A stretch of DNA of 64,000 bases from Lithospermum erythrorhizon (Eukaryota; Streptophyta; Magnoliopsida; Boraginales; Boraginaceae), in assembly GCA_019722365.1 (NCBI GenBank), contig JADFUC010001889.1, positions 3,286,001-3,350,000 of the forward strand. Direction: 5' to 3'. Below the pieces are notes generated by a model, which was given only the letters and a program-made list of their open reading frames with translations, ran no database searches and was not told the DNA's origin. Positions 24,212 to 36,436 of the stretch are shown here, in pieces (within the stretch, counting starts at the first letter, position 1; every line of letters begins with the position of its first letter). Position numbers and translations under genes: made by a program.

Positions 24212-25674
24212 TCAAAAGATGAATGGAATGAGAGCCTTGACATTCTTCGGGAAGTCCTCGAACTTGGATCGATACCAATCTCTAGTGGAGTAACTCCTCC
24301 CCATTAGGTACAAAATGGTACCACAAGTGAAAGAAAATGCATATATTGTTTGAGCAATGCAAGTGATTCCTATGAAACCAACAATCTCAAAGAGATAATG
24401 AGGACATATCACCAAATTAAATAATCCACCCTTTGGGATTTTGTATTCTTTCTCACCCCGAGATCTTAAATTTGATAGGAGATAATGGTGGTACATATTA
24501 CCCCCAATTCCAACTACGAATATTGCTATCCCTGGATACATTAGATTAGGAGAAGGTTCTTGTAGTCCTTTTGTCAAAGTTTGAGCATATATAGTTGTTG
24601 CTGTCATTGAGAAATAGCTCAAGGAAATTATGATTGTATCTTCAACATCAATTGATGCACTATATTTGTGAACAAACAACACCTAGAAAAGAAAAATTGA
24701 TTCCATCAAATTTATTTATGAACAAACAAAACAACACCTTGTTAAAAATTCATTTCCGTCCAATTTTGAACAAACAAAACAATCACCTAGTTAAAAAATC
24801 ATATCCATCAAATTTAAATTAAAATTGGACAAGGATGCAAGTTGACCTAAAAAATAAGTTGATAGAATAACTTGATCTATTCAGAAGTTGAGTTTAATTA
24901 CTACTACAAAAAAACACTTAAACGAAACTTGTAATTACGCATAGAGAGCACGGAAAACAATGCAAACGCCATTTTAAGATGTGCCGTCTAAGTTAATTCA
25001 CTTCATCAAATCACGATTTAATTGATAAATGTAACAAAATTCGTTCAGCTTTCTTGATCGTATAGGAATTGATGGAGCTTTATCGCTTAATAAATTCTTT
25101 TGTTTTCATGATTAATTAAAGGTATTTTTTAATAAAAGTACATTTTAGGGTATATTAATAATATTAATCAGCTACTTAATAAAATAATTTTTTACTTATT
25201 TATTATCAATTAAAATTGGGACGAATGTAATATTAACGCGACAGCACTTAGTTGGAACCGAATTAAATTAATCCAAAATAAAATTTGACACCAAATACAA
25301 GAACAAGTTCAAAGAAGAGAAATTGGACAAACCTCAAGTACCCTTTTAAGGAAATGGATTGTAAGAGCCCCACGAACCAAAGTAAATCTCAATCCTTCAT
25401 TAGGGAACATGATTAAGGAAGACAGACCAGCAATACAAGCAGGAGTGTACAATACCAACATGCCTATTTTGCTAGATATTTGAGCCTCCCTTTTTCCAGC
25501 CAATTTCTTCTTCTCACCACCAACATTAAAGAATTTGGAATACTGCAAATGCTTCCCTTTGATTTCCATAAACACCAAATAAGCTAAAGCTACAAAACCA
25601 ATCACAGTCGTGGCTGTCATATACATAGATTGAGGTGGAGGAAAAAGAAAGTTGAACAATATCAAAGAAACCAT
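24212..25674 (-). CDS. 3-oxo-5-alpha-steroid 4-dehydrogenase (steroid 5-alpha-reductase) family protein
   Basis: Two exons, 25333-25674 and 24212-24682, joined GT-AG in phase 0, encode 270 residues. The protein is an integral membrane enzyme with about six hydrophobic segments. The N terminus has MYMTATTVIGFVALAYLVF and GKHLQYSKF. The C-terminal exon has GNMYHHYLLSNLR, then GGLFNLVICPHYLFEIVGF and GRSYSTRDWYRSKFEDFPK, ending KALIPFIF. This His/Tyr-rich NADPH- and substrate-binding C terminus is diagnostic of the family. It resembles the Arabidopsis At5g16010-type clade rather than DET2 itself or the enoyl-CoA reductase CER10. The substrate is unknown; brassinosteroid or other steroid enone reduction is possible. 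Endoplasmic reticulum location is inferred from the family. Confidence 0.92.
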
Positions 25675-25759
25675 TTTTCTTGATGTGTGTTATTCGGGTA
25701 CTTGACTAAATCAAACTTAACTAGGTCAATATATGTAGTCCTATCTAAATTAGATATGG

Positions 25760-25771
25760 ATAAATATATAA
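25760..25771 (-). promoter_or_regulatory. Possible TATA box of the 5-alpha-reductase-like gene
   Basis: TATATATTTA on the minus strand lies about 90 bp upstream of the ATG at 25674, a usual spacing for a plant gene with a 50-60 nt leader. Confidence 0.35.
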
Positions 25772-25796
25772 TTAGAAAACGTGGGATGCACTGTCA

Positions 25797-26760
25797 ATGG
25801 TAGTTATAAAAGAATAGTGATCTGTACAACACATGGTCATGGAACCATGGCCCGTGGAGCAGTTTTTGTCTTTTCTTTTTCAATTTTGGGGATTTTTTGT
25901 TTTCTTTTTCAATTATAAGCTGATAGAAAATCGATATATTTTAAATTATAAATTCTGATAAAAATCGATATATTAATCTTCGATTATGTAATAAAGCTAC
26001 TTTAACGTAATTCAATGGTAGTTTATAAAAGAATAGTCATCTGCGATTTACTGCAGCATGGTGATGGGACCATGGCGCGTGGGCCGGTTGTCTTTCCTTT
26101 TTTTTTTTTCAATTTTTGGGGTTTTTCTTTTGTTTTTTCCAATTATAAACTACAATAGAAAATCGATATATTAATACTCGATTATGTAATAAACTCTTTA
26201 ACATAATATTCTTGGCCCGTCCTGACTCGGGGACATGGTGTTAAATTAACAATTCGTGCTTTTTTTCGATTAACTTTCATTATTTACAGCATTAGTCGTA
26301 TGCGATTGTGTTTTTCGCCGATTGTAGTAGGCCATTTCGATAAATTAATACAAAGTTAGTTCGGCCGGCCATTGGGGGATAGAGTCTTAAATTAAAAATT
26401 CGTACTTTCATTTTTAGTTCTTTTTTATAACAATTTATGCGGCCGCGCCCAGATGGTTATGAGATTTGATGGCGCGTGAACAATTTTTTTTCTTTTTTCA
26501 ATGTTTTTCTTACAATTATCAACTACAGTTGAAATTCGATAAATTAATACTCGATTATTTAATAATAATCTCTCTAAGATAATATTTTGTCCCGACTCAA
26601 GAATAGGGTGCTAAATTAATAATTCGAGCTATTTTTCGTTCCTTTTTCATTATTTCTACCTTGATCGTATCTGGCTTGTGTTTTTGGTTAATTTATTTAA
26701 TATTACTTTTTTTTTTTGATTAAGCTTCTGATAGAAAACCGATTATTTAATAGACTTTCT
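25797..26760. repeat. Imperfect tandem repeat array, units of about 210-430 bp
   Basis: The segment starting ATGGTAGTTATAAAAGAATAG (about 25797) recurs as ATGGTAGTTTATAAAAGAATA (about 26012) and, shortened, as ATGGTTATGAGATTTGATGGC (about 26453). Each copy continues with CATGGnGCGTGG(A/G), a T-rich run, TTCAATTATnAnCT and a TACTCGATTATnTAATAA motif. Copy number is about three, with insertions in the middle copy. Confidence 0.55.
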
Positions 26761-27519
26761 AAGATTAGTTCAGCCAAGGACCCACTAGTCATAAAAAATG
26801 TGTATGGAGGGTGGCTATATGCTGGGAATGATTACTTTACTAATTTGTCCACTTAGCGGGTTTGGCGTTAGCTTTATGATTGACCCGACCATGTCTTGTT
26901 TAACGTGCCAAGAACACGATGATCGAGCAATTTTTATATAAAGGATAGTTTTAATTGATATCATATATATAAGGAAAATTATAAAATTTAATAGGGAAAA
27001 AAAACATATTTAAAAAATATTAATAACTCTTAATTTTTTAAAAGATATTTAATAAAAATATTTTTTTTTGAAAAGCTAGGGGGCCGACTCATGAGTGTGA
27101 CTACTCTTACACCACCTTAATACCTCCAATTGACTAAAAGAATCTCAATGATTCTCTGCCCTAATTGGTCTATATATATGTTTGCTCAATATCCATCAAC
27201 TTGAGTACTCCACATGATTGTACTTGAGTTAGGTACATTTAAGTACTAAATAAATCACTATTATCATCAAGGTGATTGAATTGTCTATTTCATGAAGGAG
27301 CCTATTTTCCCGGGAAAAGTTTCCACGGGATAAATTTTTCAGTTTTACTCCGAGCAAATGCATTACATTATGGGCTCAACATACCCTTTGGACACACACA
27401 TGGCATAGTCAAATTTAATTGGGACAAAGGCATTTAGTAGTTAGAAGTAAATGCAAAAGCAGTACGCACAATGCACACTCAGGTAACCTTACTAGCACAT
27501 ATTGGGTGTGCTCGCTAAT

Positions 27520-27800
27520 AGATACTTAAATAATTATTAGTGTGATTAATTTTTATTAATTAATAATTAAGAATTATTAAATAAGTAATAATAAATAATG
27601 ATTAATTATTAAATAAGTAATAATAAAAAAATAATAATCAAATTAATTATTAATTACTTTGAATAATTATTAATTATGTTAATTAATAATTACGTTAATT
27701 GTTAATTATTATTTAGTAAATTATTTAATAATAATTAATTACTACAAGTAATTAATGTATATTATTAATTATGAATTATTATAATTATTTGGTAAATTAT
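27520..27800. repeat. AT-only low-complexity tract
   Basis: About 280 bp are almost wholly TAATTATTAATTA-type permutations. No coding or RNA signal. Confidence 0.7.
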
Positions 27801-28900
27801 ACGAAAATAGAAACTAAAAAAACACAAAAGAGTTTTATCTTGGTTAGGAGCAGGAGATGCTACGTCTAGTCTTAGTGTGACTCCTTCCGAGACTCCACCG
27901 TATTGCACTATATGCAGGGCTAGCCTGAGTATGAGTACAAACAAGCAACAATATCAATCTAAACTAGAAAAAATAAGTACAACAACATATTACATCTTGG
28001 GCTAATGGCCCGTTCGACTACATTTTATCAAAATAACATATTATTTTTTCCTATCGCTTATTTTGTGCTACATTCATGATTGTATTGTAGAGGTTCATCC
28101 TAGCTCTATAAGATAAACATATCACATCGAACATTATTTTTTCCTAGCTTATTTTCCTATCGCTTATTTTTATCATTATTGACATGAAAAGATGGATTAA
28201 ATTAAAATATCAACTCGAACATTATTAACTTGAAAGATAAACATTAAAATATTTATTTCAAATTATTTAAAATTCTTAACATTAAGATAATAATTTAACA
28301 TTCTTAAATTTATCCCATCGCATGGAACACGTCTTTGGAGATAATCATTGAGCGTCGCGGCTTTTATGTGCTTTCGATTCACACTTGGAGCACACCACCG
28401 AGTTCATAGGCTCGATTATAGGATTGCTAACATAATTATCCAAATCAAGGTTGAACGCACAACATCCGTGCTCGCCAGGCATTGAAAAATCGCTACTCAG
28501 TTTGCTCAAATAATAATCGAACACACCGTGTGTGTGTTCTATTTATTGTTGAACACATGTTTTGCGTTCTCGCTAAGGGCAAAAACGGAACAAATTTGCA
28601 CTGTGGAAAAATATGCACACCTATTTCATTTAGAGTGATACTTAAGATGCTTTATTAACATCATAATGTATAGAGTTGTTGCTCCGAATCGAGCGATTTG
28701 TTAATCGCTTTCGATTAAGCGGCTCTGATTGGCCACTAAATCGAGTATTAAGAGGAAAAATAAGACGTTTTAATGTAAAATCGCTTGGTTTGTAATCCGA
28801 ACCTATTGTGATTTGTTAATGTGAATCGAACTTCGCTTTGAGTCCTGCACAAATTGCTTGTTTAATTAGATAATACTATCCTTTGTACTAGTTTATGCCA
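27800..28900. other. Intergenic region, no gene seen
   Basis: Mixed sequence with a GC-richer patch at 27845-27930 and 28310-28480, perhaps old retrotransposon DNA. No ORF with recognisable content. Confidence 0.35.
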
Positions 28901-28914
28901 ACTATGAAACAACG

Positions 28915-30259
28915 GACTAGAAGAAAAATGGTTTGTTGTTACGGATCTTTTTGTTACGCTCGCGAAAGCGTAACAACTTCAACCTTTTGCTACGTTTTTA
29001 TGGCATAATTAAAAGTTGACAAAATTGTTATGTTAATTAAAAGTTGACAAACTTTAATAATCAATTATTTTATATTTTTTATTCTTCTAAATGTTACTTG
29101 ATATCTTTGGATTTGTATTTCAAACAATATTTTTCATAATACAATTTAAAATTCACAAGAGACAAAACCTAATTGACTACTTTCTTAAACTAGTGCCTCC
29201 ATTCTTTAGCTATCATCTTTTCAACAATTTCACTCTCAACCATTCTGGTCATCTTCGCTAATCATCAAGACATAATCTTTCTCGTGTATTGTTCTCTTCT
29301 GAAAGAGGGAAGTTGTGTTTTATTTTCATTTTTTTGGTTAACACATTTCATCATATCTAACAAACCTAATTGACATAATCTTTCTCGTGTAGTGTTTGAA
29401 AGGTAAGGAGGTCATTTTGTTAGAATCTTAGTCGATGCTCCCTTATTCTATTTTTGTTATACAAGAAAGGTAATGTGGTCATTTAATTTTTGAGCTATCG
29501 CTACTCAGCTTCTAAGCTTGAAGCCTCAAGGCTCAAGTTTGAAGATTTAAGTTTGTATGTTTAGTTCTCAATATTGGTAGAATAAAAAATTAGTAGGTAC
29601 TATATCTATTATTCATTTTTTTTCATTTATCTTAAAAAATCAATCAAAATAATGTTATAATTATTAAATTATCTGTTTAATTATTTGATTAATTTTGATT
29701 TGAAGGTTTGAAGAGTTAGAATAGTCGAAGAGATTAAGAGTTTAAGGTTTAAGGTTGAGGTTCAAGTTTCAAGGAATAAGATAAAGATAAATGTTTTTTT
29801 TTTAGTTAGATTCATGGAATTGTAAAATACTCATATATATGAAGAATAAATTATTTAAATTACAAATTAAAGTTATTATTTAATTTTTTATTTATATATA
29901 TTTATAATGAATATTCAGTAATAAAAATAAAAATAACAATAAAATTATATTTTTTTTCAATATAAAAGATCGTTTGTTACGCCGATTTGAGAGTCACAAA
30001 TGGAGTTTTTGTTACTATCAAACTAGAAGTAACAAAAGGCATTTTTTGTTACACAATGTGAAAGCGCAACAAAAGCATTTGTTACAGAATGTGCAAAGCG
30101 TAACAAAAACAATTGTTACGGTTATCGGCGTAACAAACGCTTTTTGCATCGCCAGTTTTGCCACGGCGAAAAAAGAGTAACAAAAGCTCTATCGTTACGC
30201 TTTTTTGGCTTTTGTTACCATTTCGATGTTGTAACAATGCGTCATTTTTTTTTGTAGTG
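28915..30259. mobile_element. Non-autonomous CACTA-like element, copy A
   Basis: The right end reads CACTACAAAAAAAAATGACG on the minus strand. The left end reads (G)ACTAGAAGAAAAATGG, a degraded match. Both ends carry dense inverted GTTACG/CGTAAC motifs (left near 28938-28972, right 29965-30235), the subterminal repeat pattern of CACTA (EnSpm) elements. The interior (29100-29900) is AT-rich and non-coding. No 3-bp target duplication could be confirmed. Confidence 0.55.
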
Positions 30260-31027
30260 GTCCGTCCTAACTAATATTAATAATAATATATACACTAACC
30301 TAGAGTTCTTATCAAGCGATTCGTTAAATATTCGTTAAACCGACACTACTGGAAAAAGTACCAAAAACGACGAGATACAAACTCGTCCTTTATACTACAA
30401 AGACGACACACGACAAAGAAGGACGAGAAATGGTTGGACTAGTGTTTTGCAAATTCTGGTTGAGCAAAAAAAACGAAAAACGACAAATTCGTCGTATTTT
30501 GTCTTTGTATTCAATAGAAAAAATTACAACATGAATAAGTTTCATATCTTGTCTTTTTTTGTCATTACTTTATATGAAAATAAACATAAAATCATAGGAA
30601 ATAAAAGATTTTTTCAATTAATCTCAAACGTTGTCATATGTTGTCGTCATTGGTTTGTAATTAATGATTTTTACCTATAAATAAACGTAATTAAATTTTT
30701 TTACGCGGTTTATACGACAAAATAAGACGAAACATGATTAATTAAGCATTTATGGAAGTAAAAAACTATTGAAAGACTAATAGTACCCAAACAAGTATTA
30801 TTATTTAAGACAAAAAACGACAATTCGTCTTATTTTGTCTTATATTGTGAATTCATTTTGTCAATTTTCATCGTATAAGTTTGATAAAGATTCATAAATG
30901 CATATCACATATTTAAAAAGAGTTGATAATTAATTTATAATGGTACTTTGATAAAAAAAAATTTAAGTGACTCAACAGTCACATCAAATTATTTAACATG
31001 GTCATTGTTGAAAGAGTAATAAAATAT

Positions 31028-31282
31028 TACTCCTAAAATCCCACAAAAAATTATCAAACTTTTGATTTTTTGTTCGTCTAACGAACTTTATTTGTAGTTA
31101 TGTTTGTTTGTATTGTATAATATTTTATGAAAACTATATCAATGAAAACTACATTTCAAACTTTTTTCATTAATATTTTTTTTATCAAATATTATACAAT
31201 ACAAACAAATATATTTAAGGTCAAAATTTAAAAGTTACAACTATAAAAAAAAGTGAACAATCTTTGTGGGATGGAGGGAGTA
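31028..31282. mobile_element. Stowaway-like MITE nested in CACTA element B
   Basis: About 255 bp. The left end reads TACTCCTAAAATCCCACAAA. The right end reads TACTCCCTCCATCCCACAAA on the minus strand. Inner parts are also inverted (GTTTGTTTGTATTGTATAAT against its complement), so the element can fold into a long hairpin. It is flanked by TA, the Stowaway/Tc1-Mariner target. A related copy of the surrounding repeat lacks it. Confidence 0.75.
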
Positions 31283-31575
31283 TATAATAAGAAAAAAGAT
31301 AAAATGCACATCTTTATCTTTTTTCGTAGTATATTTAGGACAAAGAACGAGGAAATGCTTAAATTTAATTATTTTTCGTCTTATATGTTTGATAAAGACC
31401 TGTTTATCTTGTGTTTGAGAAATTAGTAATAATCAATTTGAATACATTAAGAAACTATTCACATAATCTTTCATATGATGTTAGTTCTTTTTGAATTTAT
31501 GCAGTTAATATTACGTCGTTATATGATACGATGTCTCGATGCTTGAGTTCAAATCAACTATGTCTCGCATTTGTC

Positions 31576-31800
31576 GTAAATGCATATCACATATTTAAAA
31601 AGAATTGATAATGAATTTATAATGGTAGTTCGATCATTTTTTTGTATAAGTGACTCAACAATCACGTCAACTTGTTTAACATAATCATTGCTGAAAGAGT
31701 AATAAAATATTATATAACAATAAACAAAGACGAAAAAAGATAAACTGCATATCTCTGTCGTTTTTCGTCTTATATTTAGGACAACGAACGACAAGTTTGA
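31576..31800. repeat. Direct repeat copy 2 within CACTA element B (MITE-empty copy)
   Basis: From AAATGCATATCACATATTT onwards this segment matches about 30894-31027 and then 31283 to about 31340. It shares GTGACTCAACA, CACGTCA/CACATCA, GAAAGAGTAATAAAATATTA and AAAAAAGATAAA. In copy 1 the MITE interrupts exactly after AAATATTA. Confidence 0.7.
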
Positions 31801-33292
31801 AATCGTTTTGAATATTTTGGATGGAGCTTATGAAATTTTTGGCGGAAAATGAAAAGTTTAAATATCACATAAGACAAAGAACGACGAGTTTGAAATTATT
31901 TTTAAATTTTTGGGTGGTAACTTAAGAAATTTTTGGCAGAAAAATGAAATTCTTAAACATCAAATAAGACAAAGAACGACGAGATTTGAAAATTTGGATT
32001 TTAAGAATTCTTCCCTCCTTTTTCTATATGAGAACTTCTTCACTATTTCATTTCTTTTTTAGAAATATAGATTCTTCAAAAGGTATTTATATTTGTATTT
32101 TGTATTTCAATTTCATTACTAGTTTGTTTTATGTTTCATTATTATATGGTACTAATTAGATTCAAACCTTGTTTTTGTCAAAATCTAGATATTCTTCCAA
32201 CAATATAAAAAGTGGGTATCATTTTCATTTTTGTAGTTCATTTTCATTTTTAATTGTTTGTTTTATGTTGGTTATCGTCCTAATACTAATTTATTTTGTT
32301 GTATTTTGTTTCAAATCTAGGTATTTCTGACAATATAAAAGTGAGTATCAATCTTGATATTTATATTATTTATTTGTTTTTATGTTTGATTATGATCTAA
32401 TACTAATTTGTTTTTTTGTATATATTTATTAAACCTAGGTAACAGGCCTATGTATTTTTTTGGGGTTAAATTTTGTTAAATCTAGAATTTTATTTACTTT
32501 GGAATAGCTTTTCGGCATAATTAGCAGTTCTGCATGACCCAAAAACTGGCGAATCATTCGTTGTTGCAATTTTTTTTCTTTGTTCTTAAGCGAAATAAGG
32601 CAACGACAAAATTCAACATTGTAGAAAAGACAAAGAACAACAAATTTTTTTGAGTATATAAGTCGAAATACGACAAACTATTATTTCTTCTTGAAATAAA
32701 AGAAAGACAAAATACGTCAAGAAGTTGTTAGTATATAAGACGAAATAAGACGATATTTTAATTAATTAGCGTTGCTAATTACTTAGTATATACGACAAAA
32801 TAAGACAATACGAGAAAGAGCGAGAAATAAAGGCGAAAAATGGCAGCCAGGCAAAGGCAGATATAAACAAAATATACAGGCAAATAAGGCCAATTACTTA
32901 AGGGCAAGGAAATACAAATGCGTTTTAGCCGTTTAGGGTAAAGGACAAAATAAGGCAATCGCGTGTCCTTTTTGCTTTTCTCTAGTAATGTGGGATCGAA
33001 CTTAGCTCTATTATTGTGAGTCGGGCGATTACTAGCCGTTACTGAATCAAATTAAAATTTGTTTGATTGATTTATTTCAGTTGGATTTAGAAATCAGGCA
33101 GTTCGCTGGGATCAAATCATGTTAGATTAATCTCATGTTCTCTTGCTTAAACCATAACGGTTAGGCGATTTCCAAAGTCCCCAGGTAATAATGAATTAAT
33201 TATAATGATAACTGCTCTGTATCTCAAAGTCCATATTTGATTACGAATAATATAATGCTTTTTATACTTATACTCCTATTTCTTTAACAAAG

Positions 33293-34288
33293 ATGATGAT
33301 CAAGTTCAATAACCCTACTTCTAGTACTAATTCAAGTAATAACAATCTTGGTGTTAACAATAATAGTAATAATGTTACACCCATCAAGAAAAAATACAGA
33401 AAAAAACCAGACCCAACTGCACCAAAAATCACTAGGCCTTGTAGTGAATGCGGGAAGAAGTTTTGGTCACAAAAGGCACTTTTTGGGCACATGCGTTGCC
33501 ACCCTGAACGTCAATGGAGGGGCATTAACCCTCCACCGAATTTCATCAACCGCCACCAGAAGGAAAAAAGCTCTTCAGTGGCGGTTGCTTCCACTAGTGG
33601 GACTAAGTTTGATGATTTCTCAAAGATGAATGAAGATGATCATGCTGCTGCTTTAAGTTTGTTGATGTTGGCTAATGGGTTTGGCTTAAGTAGTAGTATG
33701 GTTGCTTCCCATGCACATTGTTCTGATCAGTGCCCGAGGACTTCGGAAAATGGTGGTTATGTTAGGGAGGGGGTGGTGGTGATGAGTAGTGGTGGGGGTG
33801 ATGTTGAAATGGTTCTGGGTTGTGGTAGTGGTGGGAATAATTGTAGGTTTGAGTGTTCAACTTGCAAGAAAGTGTTTGGTTCTCCTCAGGCATTAGGGGG
33901 TCATAGGGCAAGTCACAAGAATGTCAAGGGCTGTTTTGCAAATACAAGAAATAATGATGGGGTATTCTTGGAAGATGAATTGTCATTAGGGCATTTGCAG
34001 AATAGAGATGGCTTTGTTGTTGATGAGGAAGATAATGATAAGACGATGTTAATGTTGGGTTTGGGCTTAGGGTTGAATTTGGGTATTCAAGAACAACAAC
34101 AACAACATCAATGCAATATATGTTTTAGGGTATTTTCTAGTGGTCAAGCTCTTGGTGGTCATAAGAGATGCCATTGGGAGAAGTTTGATGGTGGTAATAA
34201 TAACAATGAAGAATTGGGGATTGATTTGAATTTACTAGCAACAACTCCACCACCATCAAGAATATTTGGAGGAAGTAACATTGGATAA
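33293..34288 (+). CDS. C2H2 zinc finger protein, ZAT2/ZAT3 (DAZ1/DAZ2)-like, with EAR motifs
   Basis: An intronless ORF of 331 residues. Three C-x2-C-x12-H-x3-H fingers: residues 50-70 ([21 protein letters not shown] shape), 188-208 (with [12 protein letters not shown]) and 274-294 (with [12 protein letters not shown]). The variant ALFGH in finger 1 and the flanking [12 protein letters not shown] and [13 protein letters not shown] match Arabidopsis ZAT2/ZAT3 (DAZ1/DAZ2). There these are DUO1-activated repressors of the male germ line. A C-terminal DLNLL (311-315) is an EAR repression motif, and [10 protein letters not shown] (255-264) may be a second. It is expected to be a nuclear, TOPLESS-recruiting repressor. 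Male germ-line expression is inference only. The first of two adjacent ATGs was used. Confidence 0.92.
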   Translation: MMIKFNNPTSSTNSSNNNLGVNNNSNNVTPIKKKYRKKPDPTAPKITRPCSECGKKFWSQKALFGHMRCHPERQWRGINPPPNFINRHQKEKSSSVAVASTSGTKFDDFSKMNEDDHAAALSLLMLANGFGLSSSMVASHAHCSDQCPRTSENGGYVREGVVVMSSGGGDVEMVLGCGSGGNNCRFECSTCKKVFGSPQALGGHRASHKNVKGCFANTRNNDGVFLEDELSLGHLQNRDGFVVDEEDNDKTMLMLGLGLGLNLGIQEQQQQHQCNICFRVFSSGQALGGHKRCHWEKFDGGNNNNEELGIDLNLLATTPPPSRIFGGSNIG

Positions 34289-35374
34289 GGTTAGCCTGAT
34301 TGATATATAAGCAGATCTCTAGTATATATATAATTATAGCTACTGTATGTTGTATAATAATCAATGATACTTGATCTAATGTAGGATTCATTAAATGTAT
34401 GAACTAATTGTGGGTATGTAAAATACACTATTGACTATATTTGTACTCCTTCCCAAGCTAAAAATAAATAATTATTTGGGATAAAAATTATTTTGTTAAT
34501 AGATTGTAAAAGCATTATATCAGATTGTAAAAGTTTATAATAAATCAGAAAACGTATATTAAAATTATAAACAATCAACTATCGTGAAAAGCAAAAGTTT
34601 CAGATAATTACGTGATTTTCAAATCCACAGAAAGAAGTAGCTAGTTTTTAATTGACATGGCTTCAGAAGTATGAAAATTTGCACTGCCTTCAAAGAGACG
34701 GTAAACATTTTCCCAATAAAGATGTCATTATAAGTGATAGCTCATTACTTGCACTTCCTATCCATTGTAAAATAGCATATAATCGGTGCATTTATGTTGG
34801 ATCAATTCGTAAATTAAATAACCTATTTGTTATCATAAAAATTAGTGTTATAAGCATAATTGTTATCACAAAAGATTAAGATTGCGTATAATTTTTCATA
34901 TAGCCAAGACATGTTATTGTATTATTATTCTTATTATTTGTATGTGATACTCTGAGAACATGATCTCTCTATGCATCGAGATCATGCTATATTTATATTC
35001 TTAAGCTCCTAACCCCGCTCTACATAAACTACTTATGAGTGTCACATATCATGATACCAAGTGCTACAAGTCTTGAAAATGATGAGGATGAAGATTTGGT
35101 AAAATCCTTCATAACGTAATTAAAATTACAAACTAAATCACCAAAGAAGCAACATAAAAATGGGTAAGGTGCAACTAGAACAATTATATTTTGAGATAGG
35201 AGTATAAAATTAGTTACTTTGTTAATTACAAAAACCGTTTCTAATCAAAGAAAAAAACCTTTCGATCCCCCTAATCTAATTGCAATAATGCAACCGTTCT
35301 CTTTTTATCACCCCCTCAAACTGCATCAATTCCATTGGCCTGTTGATTGCAAAATTTATCCCTCTTAGTCGACA
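34289..35374. other. Intergenic region between zinc finger and phytocyanin genes
   Basis: Contains the 3' UTR of the zinc finger gene and the promoter of the phytocyanin gene. AT-rich; no repeat family or further gene recognised. Confidence 0.4.
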
Positions 35375-36100
35375 ATGGCTAAGCATAATAATATTTTTTC
35401 CTTGATACCAATAATATTTGTTCTCTCTGCATATTGCTTTGTTTGTGTAGTTGGTTTGCAGCACATGGTTGGTGACCTGCTCTGGACCATTCCCTCCACC
35501 AATAGTTTCTACACCAATTGGTCACCCGCCCTTTCTTATGTTGAGATACTTTGTAACATTTCAACTTCCCCATGTTCATTTTTTGTTTTCATGTACAATA
35601 TTGATTTGTCCAATTTCATATTTCCATGTTCTTGATTTAGTGTTTTTTGTGTGTTGGTTACAGACTTTGATTTTGAGACAGAGCGTTATGATGTAATGCA
35701 AGTATCAAGAAGAGATTATGATAGTTGCATTGCTGATCATGCATTTCAGGAATTTAGAGAAGGTCCAGCAACTGTGTTGTTGATGGAGCAAGGTGTATTT
35801 TACTACATATGTAGTGTGTTAGATCATTGCTCATTAGGACAAAAGGTTACTGTAATTGTTGATCAACCACCCCCTCATTCTTCGCCAAATCCCGCCCCTG
35901 CCCCGACCCCTTCCCAGCCTCATCAGCCCCCGTCCCCTGCCCTCGCGATGAGTCCATATGCGTCGCAGGCCCCCAGCGCTATGGAATGGTCTATTTCGTT
36001 AATTGGCTTAACAAGTTCTTGTGATGGTTATCATGGACTTGTGATTGGATGGTTTTCTTTGATGTGTTTGGCATTGCATATTTCATTTGGGTACTTTTGA
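35375..36100 (+). CDS. Early nodulin-like protein (phytocyanin family), GPI-anchored
   Basis: Two exons, 35375-35552 and 35664-36100, encode 204 residues. The intron (GT-AG) falls inside the plastocyanin-like domain, as usual for phytocyanins, and joins EIL to YFDFETERYDV. Residues 1-27 form a signal peptide. The domain runs to about residue 125, with Cys81 and Cys115 as the likely disulfide pair. Of the four type-1 copper positions, Cys109, His114 and Gln119 (CSVLDHCSLGQ) remain. The first His is replaced by Tyr68, so copper binding is doubtful. A Pro-rich arabinogalactan-like linker (PNPAPAPTPSQP region) and a hydrophobic C terminus for GPI anchoring follow. Probably at the plasma membrane/cell wall. 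No ligand is known. Confidence 0.88.
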
Positions 36101-36436
36101 ATTAGTTAGGATTTTTGCTTGTGAAATTCCTGTGCTTTCAAATGTTCAGGGGATCTTGTGTAGTAAATAATTGGATGAATGTAGCTAGTGATCATCTGCC
36201 CACTTGGAATATATGGTAATATTATAGTAACAATGAGTGTTTTTCTGTTCAATATTGAGTTAACGGTGAAGATACTCTTAACTTCTTAAGAAGTGTTACT
36301 CCCTTCGTATCAATATAAGTGATTGTTTAGCCTAAAAGTTATGAATGCATTAGGTGGTTGCCATTAGGTGTGCTCACCGAATCTCATGGAATAATAGAAA
36401 ATTAATTGTCAATATAATCCCATATAGTGGATTAAT

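Larger units (their letters stand above)
30344..32990. mobile_element. Non-autonomous CACTA-like element, copy B
   Basis: Left end CACTACTGGAAAAAG at 30344; right end, minus strand, CATTACTAGAGAAAAG at 32990. Along both flanks lie many motifs of the type AAGACAAAGAACGACGAG and GACAAAATACGAC, as expected for CACTA subterminal repeats. It is 2.65 kb with no transposase ORF. Direct repeats inside (30888 onwards and 31576 onwards) and a nested MITE are listed separately. The flanking triplets CGA and TGG do not match, so a target duplication is unproven. Confidence 0.6.

Noticed and set aside
29974..30680. Short plus ORFs (29974-30180 and 30447-30680) in CACTA-like DNA
   Set aside because: They are read through subterminal repeat motifs, and the composition explains them.
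34652..34879. 75-codon plus ORF after the zinc finger gene
   Set aside because: No recognisable domain, AT-rich hydrophobic tail and no promoter signal; treated as chance.
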